7,079 nucleotides of DNA from UBA3263 sp964508865 (GTDB taxonomy: Bacteria; Bacteroidota; Bacteroidia; Bacteroidales; Muribaculaceae): the NCBI GenBank assembly GCA_964508865.1, contig CAZDVP010000099.1:1-7079 (forward strand), read 5' to 3'. Numbering within the stretch: position 1 is the first letter of the stretch; each line of letters starts with the position of its first letter. Shown here one piece after another: positions 1 through 5,636 of the stretch. The position numbers and the translations under genes were made by a program. The notes under the pieces are model-generated. The model had not been told where the DNA came from, did no database searches, and worked only from the letters and a program-made list of their open reading frames with translations.

Positions 1-33
1 CTTCTTGCCTATGGATGAATTAAATAACCACAT
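1..33 (-). CDS. sdhC: Start of a probable succinate dehydrogenase/fumarate reductase cytochrome b subunit (partial, 11 codons)
   Basis: Seen: an ATG at 33-31 opens a frame reading MWLFNSSIGKK up to the window edge, about 57 nt downstream of the predicted transcription start of a good Bacteroidetes promoter. Known: the cytochrome b membrane anchor of Bacteroidetes succinate:quinone oxidoreductase commonly begins with a segment of the type MWL-NSS-G-K/R just before its first transmembrane helix. It binds heme and anchors the flavoprotein and iron-sulfur subunits (usually sdhA and sdhB downstream) in the inner membrane. The identification rests on this short N-terminal signature, recalled from memory, so it is tentative. 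No Shine-Dalgarno sequence is seen, as is usual in this phylum. Confidence 0.62.
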   Translation of the reverse strand, partial: MWLFNSSIGKK

Positions 34-95
34 GGTAGAATGTTGGGTGATGATTGTTAAAAAATTTATGAGAATTTTGATTTATTTTAGTGGGG

Positions 96-126
96 CAAAG
101 TTACGGATTTTTTTCAATAAAATCAA
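96..126 (-). promoter_or_regulatory. Bacteroidetes-type promoter for the probable sdhC
   Basis: On the minus strand the -7 box TAACTTTG (plus strand 96-103) matches TAnnTTTG exactly. A -33 box GTTG lies 20 bp upstream (TTG at 126-124). This is the primary sigma factor architecture of Bacteroidetes. The start of transcription is expected near 90, which leaves a leader of about 57 nt before the ATG at 33. A small inverted repeat CGCAA-N6-TTGCG (133-148) lies just upstream of the -33 box and could be a regulator site, but it is too short to assert. Confidence 0.68.
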
Positions 127-214
127 CTACACCGCAACAATAATTGCGCTTAGCTGTCAATTTGTAGAATTATTGAGAGGAGAGCCGGGAGAATCGGGAG
201 GCGATTCGGGTGAG

Positions 215-1477
215 TTAGGCTTTGAGGCAATTGATGGGCACTACGTGGATTCCGTCCGGACGAGTGTAGGCGGGTCCGGTAGCAGTTAAAATCATCATGA
301 ATGAGGGTTGTTGTTTTTCGTCAATATCAGCTCTCAGCCTGATTAGATTCCTTGCGCCCTCCTCAATCAGATTATCACCCCCAAGCTTAATTTCAATGGG
401 TGCCCAACGGCCGTCTTTAAGGTGCACTATGGCATCACATTCGAGCCCCCGGCTGTCGCGATAATGGAGAACCTTTCCGTTGAGTGTCTGCGCATAAACC
501 CGCAGGTCGCGAACGGCCATATCTTCAAACAACAATCCGAACGTGTTGAGGTCAGTCATCAAATCTGCCGGAGAAGCCCCGAGCGCCTGTGCGGCAATCG
601 ACGAATCTACAAAGTGATGGGTTGGAGTGGAGCGGATAACCGTTTTCGATCGCAGATTTGGATTCCATGACTCCATATCTTCAATAATGAATAAGTCGGT
701 GAGGATGTCGGTATATTCCTCAAATGTTTTATTGCTGATTGACCTGCTGTTGCGAGCTACTATATCCGCCAGAATCTTTGTCGTGGATGTCTGCGTTGAT
801 ACATGGCGCGCATACGCTCGCATCACAATCCTCATAATTTCAGGATTCTTGTTGCTGAAATTCGGATTTTCGCTGGTTCCTAAATTAAAAAGACTCTCAA
901 AGTAGTTGGACGTTACCTCAAGGGCAACATCTTTTTCAGGCTGAATGGACAACGGCCAGCCACCACGACACAACAGGAAAGCCGTATCGCTTAACTGATA
1001 GCCTTCGTTCATTTCAAATACTTTTGCATCATTTTCGTTGAAAAGAGATGAAAGCGAAACTGCCCCGGAGGAATCGCCCGATTCAAAGAGACTCATCGGC
1101 CGCATCAAAATTTTGGAGATTCGGCCTGCCCCAGAATGGAAAATGTCGGTCGTATCAGCGGGAGTTGAACTTCCGGTGAAGATGAACTGTCCGAATCCGG
1201 GATTCTCATCAATCCAGGCTTTAGCCTGGTTCCACAGGTCGGGAACCGTTTGCCATTCATCAATAAGCCTGGGACGCTCACCAAGAAGAACGTTGCCCGG
1301 TTCAATCCGCGCAATTTGGATAGCGGCCTTAGTGTTAAGCCGAATTTCGCTTTTTGCAAAACGAGCGCTCGTGGTTGTTTTACCACAAAATTTTGGGCCC
1401 TCAACCAACACCACACCACTTGATTTCATTTTCTTTGAAATAGTGGATTCAATATATCTTGAAAGATAATTATCCAT
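215..1477 (-). CDS. AAA_14 / DUF4143 family ATP-binding protein
   Basis: The protein has 420 residues, a full length for this family. The N-terminal P-loop ATPase domain has Walker A GPKFCGKT (27-34), Walker B LIDEW (71-75), a sensor-like FTGSS (100-104) and the family's GRI-x4-MRPMSLFESG stretch (118-134). The C-terminal DUF4143 part has the conserved LFE (316-318) and a PD-(D/E)XK-like core: D348 in the strand after GLEC, then E362-x-K364 in APIEIKLGG. These are the positions of nuclease-like acidic and lysine residues, although catalysis has not been established for the family to my knowledge. It is a common, often multicopy accessory family in Bacteroidales with no firmly assigned role. 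The gene has its own promoter and a short predicted leader of about 20 nt, and sits directly behind a 23-bp tandem repeat array. It reads as more AT-rich than ligA, which may point to transfer. No frameshift or missing motif is seen. Confidence 0.9.
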   Translation of the reverse strand: MDNYLSRYIESTISKKMKSSGVVLVEGPKFCGKTTTSARFAKSEIRLNTKAAIQIARIEPGNVLLGERPRLIDEWQTVPDLWNQAKAWIDENPGFGQFIFTGSSTPADTTDIFHSGAGRISKILMRPMSLFESGDSSGAVSLSSLFNENDAKVFEMNEGYQLSDTAFLLCRGGWPLSIQPEKDVALEVTSNYFESLFNLGTSENPNFSNKNPEIMRIVMRAYARHVSTQTSTTKILADIVARNSRSISNKTFEEYTDILTDLFIIEDMESWNPNLRSKTVIRSTPTHHFVDSSIAAQALGASPADLMTDLNTFGLLFEDMAVRDLRVYAQTLNGKVLHYRDSRGLECDAIVHLKDGRWAPIEIKLGGDNLIEEGARNLIRLRADIDEKQQPSFMMILTATGPAYTRPDGIHVVPINCLKA

Positions 1478-1502
1478 AATCTTAATCAGCTAATACTGAG
1501 TG

Positions 1503-1534
1503 CAAAGTTAAGAATAAAATTCAGGACTTCCAAA
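1503..1534 (-). promoter_or_regulatory. Bacteroidetes-type promoter of the AAA_14/DUF4143 gene, embedded in the repeat array
   Basis: On the minus strand the -33 box TTTG (plus strand 1531-1534) is followed after exactly 20 bp by the -7 box TAACTTTG (plus strand 1503-1510), a full match to the TTTG-N19-21-TAnnTTTG consensus. Transcription should start near 1497, about 20 nt before the ATG at 1477. The -33 box lies inside the promoter-proximal unit (1525-1547) of the 23-bp tandem repeats. A protein binding that unit would therefore compete with RNA polymerase, which suggests repression or autoregulation (inference). Confidence 0.72.
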
Positions 1535-1637
1535 TTTATGAGGGTTTGACTTCCAAATTTGTGAGGGTTTGACTTCCAAATTTGTGAGGGTTTCAGTTCC
1601 TGATTTGTGAGGGTTTCAGTTCCTGATTTGTGAGTTT
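1525..1637. repeat. Tandem array of five 23-bp units in two variants
   Basis: Units on the plus strand are 1525-1547, 1548-1570, 1571-1593, 1594-1616 and 1617-1637; the last lacks its GGG and is shorter. Units 1-3 (variant A) start GACTTCCAAATTT and units 4-5 (variant B) start CAGTTCCTGATTT. All share the second half TGTGAGGGTTT (TATGAGGGTTT in unit 1). The 23-bp period is not a multiple of three, so the array is unlikely to be coding. It starts 10 bp past the ligA stop codon and ends within the ATPase promoter. Possible roles are an operator array for a multimeric regulator, a structured or processed leader RNA, or a recognition site for the ATPase itself. None can be decided from the sequence. 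Confidence 0.9.
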
Positions 1638-1646
1638 GCGGTTTGG

Positions 1647-3659
1647 CTAAATTTCGTTGAGGAGGGTCAGGAAGTCGGTTTCGGTGAGCAGGGGGATGCC
1701 TAAGGCGTTGGCTTTTTCGAGTTTGGAGGGGCCCATGTTCTCGCCGGCGAGGATTGCGGTGGTCTTTTTGGAGATGGAGCTGACGTTTTTGCCGCCGTGG
1801 AGCTCGATGAGGGCTTTGTACTCGTCGCGCGAGTGGTGGGTAAACGTGCCCGAAATAACGATGAGCTGGCCGGCAAGGGCGTCGGAGCCCGCGGCTGCGT
1901 CGGTCTGCTCGACCTCCATTTGCAGGCCCGCCGCACGCAAACGGCTGAGGTTCTCCAGATTGCGCTCGTCGGCAAAATATTCGACTATGGAGTCGGCAAT
2001 GGCCGGACCAACGTCGTCAATGGCCTTCAACTGCTCGGAGGTCATGCTCATCAGCCGGTCGATATTGCCGGCTGCGCGGGCAATTTTCTTGGCCGTAGTT
2101 TCGCCCACACCGGGAATGCTCAGCGCATAGATAACCCGCTGGAACGGAACCTTTTTCGACTCCTCGGCGCCCTCAACAACGCGCCGGGCGCTGCGCGGGC
2201 CGAAGCCGTCGAGGCGCAAAAGCTGCTCGGGGCGCAGGGAATAGATGTCGGCCGAGGAGTGAACCAGACCGGTGTCGTAGAGCTGTCGGGCGGTTTCCTC
2301 GCCGATGCCGTCGATGTTCATCATGCGGCGACCAACAAAGTGCTCGATGCGGCCAATGATCTGCGGCGGGCAGCCATACTTGTTGGGGCAGACCGTTGCG
2401 GCCTCGCCCTCGACCTTGACCAGCGGGGTGCCGCAGGCCGGGCAGCGGGTCACGAAGCTCACCGGCTCGGCGCCGTCGGGGCGCTGCCCGAGGTCCACGC
2501 CGGTGATTTTGGGGATGATTTCGCCGCCTTTTTCAACGTAGAGCATATCGCCGTTGTGAATGTCGAGCTTGCGAACGATGTCTTCGTTATGGAGCGACGC
2601 GCGCTTGACAACAGTGCCGCCCAGCAGAACCGGCTCCAGGTTGGCCACAGGGGTTATGATGCCCATGCGGCCCACTTCGAACGACACCGAGCGCAGCCGC
2701 GTCAGCGCCCTTTCGGCGGGAAATTTATAGGCAATGGCCCAGCGGGGCGACTTGGCGGTGAAGCCTAAGTTGAGCTGCAGGCGCAGCGAGTCGACCTTGA
2801 ACACGAGGCCATCCGTTGCCACCGGCAGGCGCTTGCGCTCAACGTCCCAATAGCTGATGAATTCCTCAACCTCGGCGATGCTGTGGAGCCGCCGCAAAAC
2901 GGGCGTCATTTTGAAGCCCCAGGCTTCGGCGGCCTTAATGTTGTCGAAATGAGTAGCAAAAGGCAGATTGTCGGAAAGCACATAGTAGAAATACGCGTCG
3001 AGTCCGCGCTCGGCGGCTTCGGCGGAGTTCTGGAGCTTGAGGGTGCCCGAAGCGGCATTGCGCGGGTTGGCAAACAGCGGCTCGCCGTTGAGCTCGCGCT
3101 GGCGGTTAAGGCGGTCAAAAGCCTCCCATGGCAACAGGATTTCGCCACGGATTTCAAAGCTGTCGGGCCGGCCGGTTTCTTCGGGAATCACCAGCGGAAT
3201 GGAGCGGATGGTCTTGACGTTTTCTGTGACGACGTCGCCACGCGTTCCGTCGCCGCGCGTAACTGCGCGCACCAGCCGCCCCTGCTCGTAGATGAGCGAA
3301 ATCGAAGTGCCGTCAAACTTCATTTCGCCGTCGATAACAATGTCGGGCTCGTTGCCCAGCAGCGAGCGCACCGAGCCGACCCATTTGTCGACCTCGTCGG
3401 TGTTGTAGGTATTGGCCAGCGAGAGCATTGCCCGCTGATGCTCAACCTGTTCGAAGCTCTGCGACAGGTCGGAGCCTACGCGGTGGGTGGGCGACAGCGG
3501 GTCATCCAGCTCCGGATGCTCGCGCTCGAGCTGCTCCAGCTCCTTGAGGAGCATGTCGAATTCGCGGTCGGAGATTTCCGGGGAGTTCAGAACGTAATAT
3601 AAATGATTGTGGCGGTTAAGCTCGCGCCGAAGCTCGGCAACGCGATTGGCAGGGGTCAT
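1647..3659 (-). CDS. ligA: NAD-dependent DNA ligase LigA
   Basis: LigA seals nicks in DNA using NAD+ and joins Okazaki fragments during replication and repair. At 670 residues it is a normal full length. In order: the Ia domain with HNHLYYVLNSPEISDREFD (17-35) that binds NMN; the adenylation domain with the KFDG motif, whose K114 carries the AMP, then RGDGTRGDVVTENV (135-148), FEIRGEI (168-174), DGLVFKVD (283-290) and WAIAYKFPAE (307-316); an OB fold; a four-cysteine zinc finger C406, C409, C424, C430; a helix-hairpin-helix domain (about 440-565); and a C-terminal BRCT domain (about 594-670). All key residues are present. The ATG at 3659 is 11 bp after the upstream kinase stop, so the two genes are probably co-transcribed. 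No Shine-Dalgarno sequence and no terminator follow the TAG; the 23-bp repeat array begins almost at once. Confidence 0.98.
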   Translation of the reverse strand: MTPANRVAELRRELNRHNHLYYVLNSPEISDREFDMLLKELEQLEREHPELDDPLSPTHRVGSDLSQSFEQVEHQRAMLSLANTYNTDEVDKWVGSVRSLLGNEPDIVIDGEMKFDGTSISLIYEQGRLVRAVTRGDGTRGDVVTENVKTIRSIPLVIPEETGRPDSFEIRGEILLPWEAFDRLNRQRELNGEPLFANPRNAASGTLKLQNSAEAAERGLDAYFYYVLSDNLPFATHFDNIKAAEAWGFKMTPVLRRLHSIAEVEEFISYWDVERKRLPVATDGLVFKVDSLRLQLNLGFTAKSPRWAIAYKFPAERALTRLRSVSFEVGRMGIITPVANLEPVLLGGTVVKRASLHNEDIVRKLDIHNGDMLYVEKGGEIIPKITGVDLGQRPDGAEPVSFVTRCPACGTPLVKVEGEAATVCPNKYGCPPQIIGRIEHFVGRRMMNIDGIGEETARQLYDTGLVHSSADIYSLRPEQLLRLDGFGPRSARRVVEGAEESKKVPFQRVIYALSIPGVGETTAKKIARAAGNIDRLMSMTSEQLKAIDDVGPAIADSIVEYFADERNLENLSRLRAAGLQMEVEQTDAAAGSDALAGQLIVISGTFTHHSRDEYKALIELHGGKNVSSISKKTTAILAGENMGPSKLEKANALGIPLLTETDFLTLLNEI

Positions 3660-3670
3660 CGGTCAGTTAA

Positions 3671-5320
3671 TCAATAGTTAAACGAGGAGCCACCGATAAA
3701 TTCGCGAATCAACGAAGTTGAGGGAATGAATTTTTCGTCGATGGACTTGAAATAGCTCAGAAATTTGCGCAGGCGATAGGCCTCGGCATACTCGGGCCTG
3801 TCTTGCGGAACGCGCTTCAGAATCTCTTCACCGCGCTCCTTGAGCACACCTAATTCAAACAGCAGCGAGGAGTTGAACATTGCGTCGGCATTTTCCTGGA
3901 AGGGGAAAATCCACTTTTCTTCGCCGCGGCGCACCGAGGCCCAGCGGTGAATGGTTTCGCAGGCGCCAACGCCGCGATAGGCATTGTCGCGGATAATGCG
4001 GCGCAGCAGCCGGTTGTCGGTCGTGGGCACCCAGTTGTGGTTGTCGAGCGTCAGGGTTGTCAGGGCGCTGACGTAGACCTTATATTTCATTTCGGCCTGA
4101 ATCGACTCGGTCAGCTTGGGGTTGAGGCCGTGAATGCCCTCGATGAGCAGAATGCTGCGGCCCGACAGCGAGATTTTGCGCCCTAAGTATTCGCGCGTGC
4201 CTTTGGCGAAGTTATAGGTGGGCAGCTCAACCTCCTCGCCGCGCAAAAGCGCCTGCAGGTCGGCGTTAAACAGCCCTAAGTCCAGAGCGTGGAGCGACTC
4301 GTAGTCATACTCGCCGTCGGCGTCGAGCGGCGTTTTCACGCGGTCAACGAAATAGTCGTCGAGCGAAATCATTTGCGGCTCCATCAGGTTGGTCATCAGC
4401 TGAATGGCCAGGCGCTTGGTGAAGGTGGTCTTGCCCGACGACGACGGTCCGGCAACCAGCACTATCCTTGCCCCACCCTCTTCGTAGCGGCGCGTAATAT
4501 CGTCGGCAATGCGGGCTATTTTATTGTTATGCAGCGCTTCGGCAACGTTGATGAGCGAGCGCGCGTCGCCTTTTTCAACAACCGAATTCATTTCGCCTAC
4601 GTTCGAAACGCCGACTATGCGGTTAAACGCAACATAGTCCGTAAACGCCCTGAACATCTTGGCCTGCGGCTCGCACTCCAAATCGCGCCCCAAAAGAATA
4701 AACCCGTCCTCATAGGGAACGATGTCGAACCGGTCAATCGAGCCTGTGGTCGGCGCCAGGCAGCCATAATAGCTGTCGGCCAGCCCTTCAAGGCGATAAT
4801 ATTTGCTATAAAGCGGGCGCACGGTTTCGAGCAGCTTAACTTTTTCGGTCAGGCCCTGCTTGTCGAACATGCTGATAACGTCGCCGGTCAGCTCCTCGAA
4901 ATACTCAAACGGCAGATTGGCCGAGTGGAGGCGCTGCAGCTCGGCCTTGAGGTCGGAAACTACGCGGGGGGTGATTTCAACCGCCGGGCTCAGGCGACAG
5001 AACCAGCCATGGCTGATCGAGTGCTCGATTTTGAGCGTGGTGCCCGGAAAGAGCGACTGCACGGCCCGATAGAGCATCATGCAGAGCGACCGCACGTAGG
5101 TGCGTGCGCCCGACAGCGTTTCGACGCTCATAAATTCAACCAGCTTGGGCATGAACACGCGGAACTGCAGCCCTTCGTTCTTGTTGTTGACGTGGGCGCA
5201 TATGGGCGCGAAGCCCAGTTGCGGCTCCAGGCGCCGGGCCACAGACAGCAGCGTTTCGCCGCCTTCAACTTCAACATACTCGCCAAGATTGACGCAAAAA
5301 ATCTGCAATGATTTATCCAT
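3671..5320 (-). CDS. Nucleoside (uridine-type) kinase with N-terminal TGS and ThrRS-like domains
   Basis: The protein has 549 residues with three parts. A TGS-like ubiquitin fold lies at about 1-65 (GEYVEVEGGETLLSVARRL). A threonyl-tRNA synthetase second-additional-domain-like region lies at about 66-235, with HSISH (100-104) in the place of the HxxxH motif and GCLAPTTG (186-193) in the place of the second metal motif. A C-terminal phosphoribulokinase/uridine kinase domain has Walker A GPSSSGKT (291-298), the acceptor-side LDDYFVDR (320-327), IEGIHGLN (393-400) and RRIIRDNAYRG (440-450). No aminoacylation core or anticodon-binding domain is present, so it is not a synthetase. The expected reaction is ATP-dependent phosphorylation of uridine, cytidine or a similar nucleoside; the true substrate is not shown. 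The start at 5320 was chosen because the open frame upstream to 5497 runs across the promoter and palindromic repeats and would encode a low-complexity APAPAG-type extension. ligA follows 11 bp downstream. Confidence 0.93.
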   Translation of the reverse strand: MDKSLQIFCVNLGEYVEVEGGETLLSVARRLEPQLGFAPICAHVNNKNEGLQFRVFMPKLVEFMSVETLSGARTYVRSLCMMLYRAVQSLFPGTTLKIEHSISHGWFCRLSPAVEITPRVVSDLKAELQRLHSANLPFEYFEELTGDVISMFDKQGLTEKVKLLETVRPLYSKYYRLEGLADSYYGCLAPTTGSIDRFDIVPYEDGFILLGRDLECEPQAKMFRAFTDYVAFNRIVGVSNVGEMNSVVEKGDARSLINVAEALHNNKIARIADDITRRYEEGGARIVLVAGPSSSGKTTFTKRLAIQLMTNLMEPQMISLDDYFVDRVKTPLDADGEYDYESLHALDLGLFNADLQALLRGEEVELPTYNFAKGTREYLGRKISLSGRSILLIEGIHGLNPKLTESIQAEMKYKVYVSALTTLTLDNHNWVPTTDNRLLRRIIRDNAYRGVGACETIHRWASVRRGEEKWIFPFQENADAMFNSSLLFELGVLKERGEEILKRVPQDRPEYAEAYRLRKFLSYFKSIDEKFIPSTSLIREFIGGSSFNY

Positions 5321-5336
5321 AATTGAAACGTTTGTG

Positions 5337-5365
5337 CAAAAATAAGCAAAATTTTGCTTATACAA
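5337..5365 (-). promoter_or_regulatory. Promoter of the kinase-ligA operon
   Basis: On the minus strand the -7 box TATTTTTG (plus strand 5337-5344) matches TAnnTTTG exactly. A -33 box TTG (plus strand 5363-5365, CAA) lies 18 bp upstream, slightly tighter than the usual 19-21. Transcription would start near 5331, giving a very short leader of about 11 nt before the ATG at 5320. This supports the 5320 start and argues against the longer frame. An 8-bp palindrome AAACGTTT (5326-5333) covers the predicted start of transcription. Confidence 0.6.
5342..5361. promoter_or_regulatory. Perfect 20-bp palindrome in the kinase promoter spacer (candidate operator)
   Basis: The 20 bases are exactly self-complementary: ATAAGCAAAA followed by its reverse complement TTTTGCTTAT, with no central spacer. 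The palindrome fills the gap between the -33 and -7 boxes and overlaps the first three bases of the -7 box. This is a typical place for a dimeric repressor to bind. No regulator gene is in the window. It lacks a loop and a downstream U-tract, so it is not a terminator. Confidence 0.55.
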
Positions 5366-5393
5366 CGCCCCCCACGGGAAAAAAGTTAGAATA

Positions 5394-5413
5394 CCACCCG
5401 CAGGCGCGGGTGG
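5394..5413 (+). repeat. REP-like palindrome, copy 1
   Basis: The stem CCACCCGC/GCGGGTGG has 8 perfect pairs with loop AGGC. The 18-bp core is at 5395-5412, with the tail GAAGTAC immediately 3'. Taken as the plus orientation because of the AGGC loop. Confidence 0.8.
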
Positions 5414-5424
5414 AAGTACAATAG

Positions 5425-5443
5425 CCCGGGGTGAAACCCCGGG
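5425..5443 (+). repeat. Hairpin module of the AATAG-CC...GG-G-rich type
   Basis: The stem CCCGGGG/CCCCGGG has 7 pairs with loop TGAAA. It is preceded by AATAG (5420-5424) and followed by the G-rich tail ATGGGGGCGACCACCC. It lies between REP copies 1 and 2. Its flanks match those of the hairpin at 5551-5581 read on the other strand, although the stem sequences differ. Confidence 0.7.
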
Positions 5444-5462
5444 ATGGGGGCGACCACCCAAT

Positions 5463-5488
5463 CTCGCACCCGCAGGCGCGGGTGCGAG
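5463..5488 (+). repeat. REP-like palindrome, copy 2
   Basis: The stem CTCGCACCCGC/GCGGGTGCGAG has 11 perfect pairs with loop AGGC, the longest stem of the four copies. Its core (5467-5484) is identical to copy 1, and it carries the same AGTAC tail. It is followed by GTACGTAC at 5488-5495, close to the junction with the oppositely oriented copy 3. Confidence 0.85.
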
Positions 5489-5503
5489 TACGTACATTTT
5501 GCT

Positions 5504-5525
5504 TGCACCCGCGCCTGCGGGTGCA
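5504..5525 (-). repeat. REP-like palindrome, copy 3 (inverted)
   Basis: The stem TGCACCCGC/GCGGGTGCA has 9 pairs with loop GCCT. The core at 5506-5523 is the exact reverse complement of the copy 2 core, so copies 2 and 3 can also pair with each other over 20 bp (5466-5485 with 5505-5524). Read on the minus strand the tail is AAGCAAAAT. Confidence 0.85.
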
Positions 5526-5550
5526 TACTTTATTATTTTAGGGACCCTGC

Positions 5551-5581
5551 CCTATGGTTTCGCCTTTGGCTCAACCATAGG
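5551..5581 (-). repeat. Hairpin module of the AATAG-CC...GG-G-rich type, opposite strand
   Basis: The stem CCTATGGTT/AACCATAGG has 9 pairs, with a small inner GCC-TTT-GGC hairpin in the loop. Read on the minus strand it is preceded by AATAG (5586-5582) and followed by GCAGGGTCCC, the same order of parts as the module at 5425-5443 but with an unrelated stem sequence. Confidence 0.7.
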
Positions 5582-5593
5582 CTATTTTTCTTT

Positions 5594-5611
5594 CACCCGC
5601 GCCTGCGGGTG
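5594..5611 (-). repeat. REP-like palindrome, copy 4 (inverted)
   Basis: The 18-bp core CACCCGC-GCCT-GCGGGTG has 7 stem pairs and is identical to copy 3. On the minus strand its tail reads AAAGAAAAAT, resembling the tail of copy 3 and unlike those of copies 1 and 2. Confidence 0.8.
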
Positions 5612-5623
5612 CCACTCCGGCGA

Positions 5624-5636
5624 CCCGCTCCGCGGG
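5624..5636. repeat. Small GC-rich hairpin at the end of the palindrome cluster
   Basis: The stem CCCGC/GCGGG has 5 pairs with loop TCC. It ends the cluster next to the terminator of the surface protein gene. It has no U-tract, so it is not a second terminator. Confidence 0.45.

Noticed and set aside
191..207. Hairpin GAATCG-N5-CGATTC as terminator of the ATPase gene
   Set aside because: The stem is only 6 bp and no U-tract follows on the minus strand, so it cannot be called an intrinsic terminator.
5..289. Plus-strand 94-codon frame at the left edge
   Set aside because: It crosses the sdhC promoter and the end of the ATPase gene on the other strand, lacks a promoter of its own, and its product is unrecognised.
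1525..1637. The 23-bp repeats as a CRISPR array or a coding repeat
   Set aside because: There are no unique spacers between units, so it is not CRISPR. The period is not a multiple of three and the reading frame would shift with every unit, so a repeat protein is not supported.
1797..2768. Long plus-strand open frame of 323 codons opposite ligA, and smaller ones at 1657-2130 and 2883-3602
   Set aside because: All lie inside ligA, which is intact and unambiguous. The antisense products are low in sequence complexity and show no domain.
4289..5311. Long plus-strand open frame of 340 codons opposite the kinase
   Set aside because: It is a mirror of the kinase coding frame caused by GC-biased codons. 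The product has no recognisable domain, while the minus-strand product is a clear family member.
5381..5388. TAACTTTT as a second -7 box for the kinase
   Set aside because: It misses the final G of the consensus and the expected -33 position falls in the GC-rich REP copy 1 without a TTG. The promoter at 5337-5365 fits better.
5321..5497. N-terminal extension of the kinase starting at 5497 (608-residue reading)
   Set aside because: The extra 59 codons run through the promoter, the 20-bp palindrome and REP copies 1-2, giving a low-complexity Ala/Pro/Gly peptide. The TGS domain begins cleanly at the Met at 5320.
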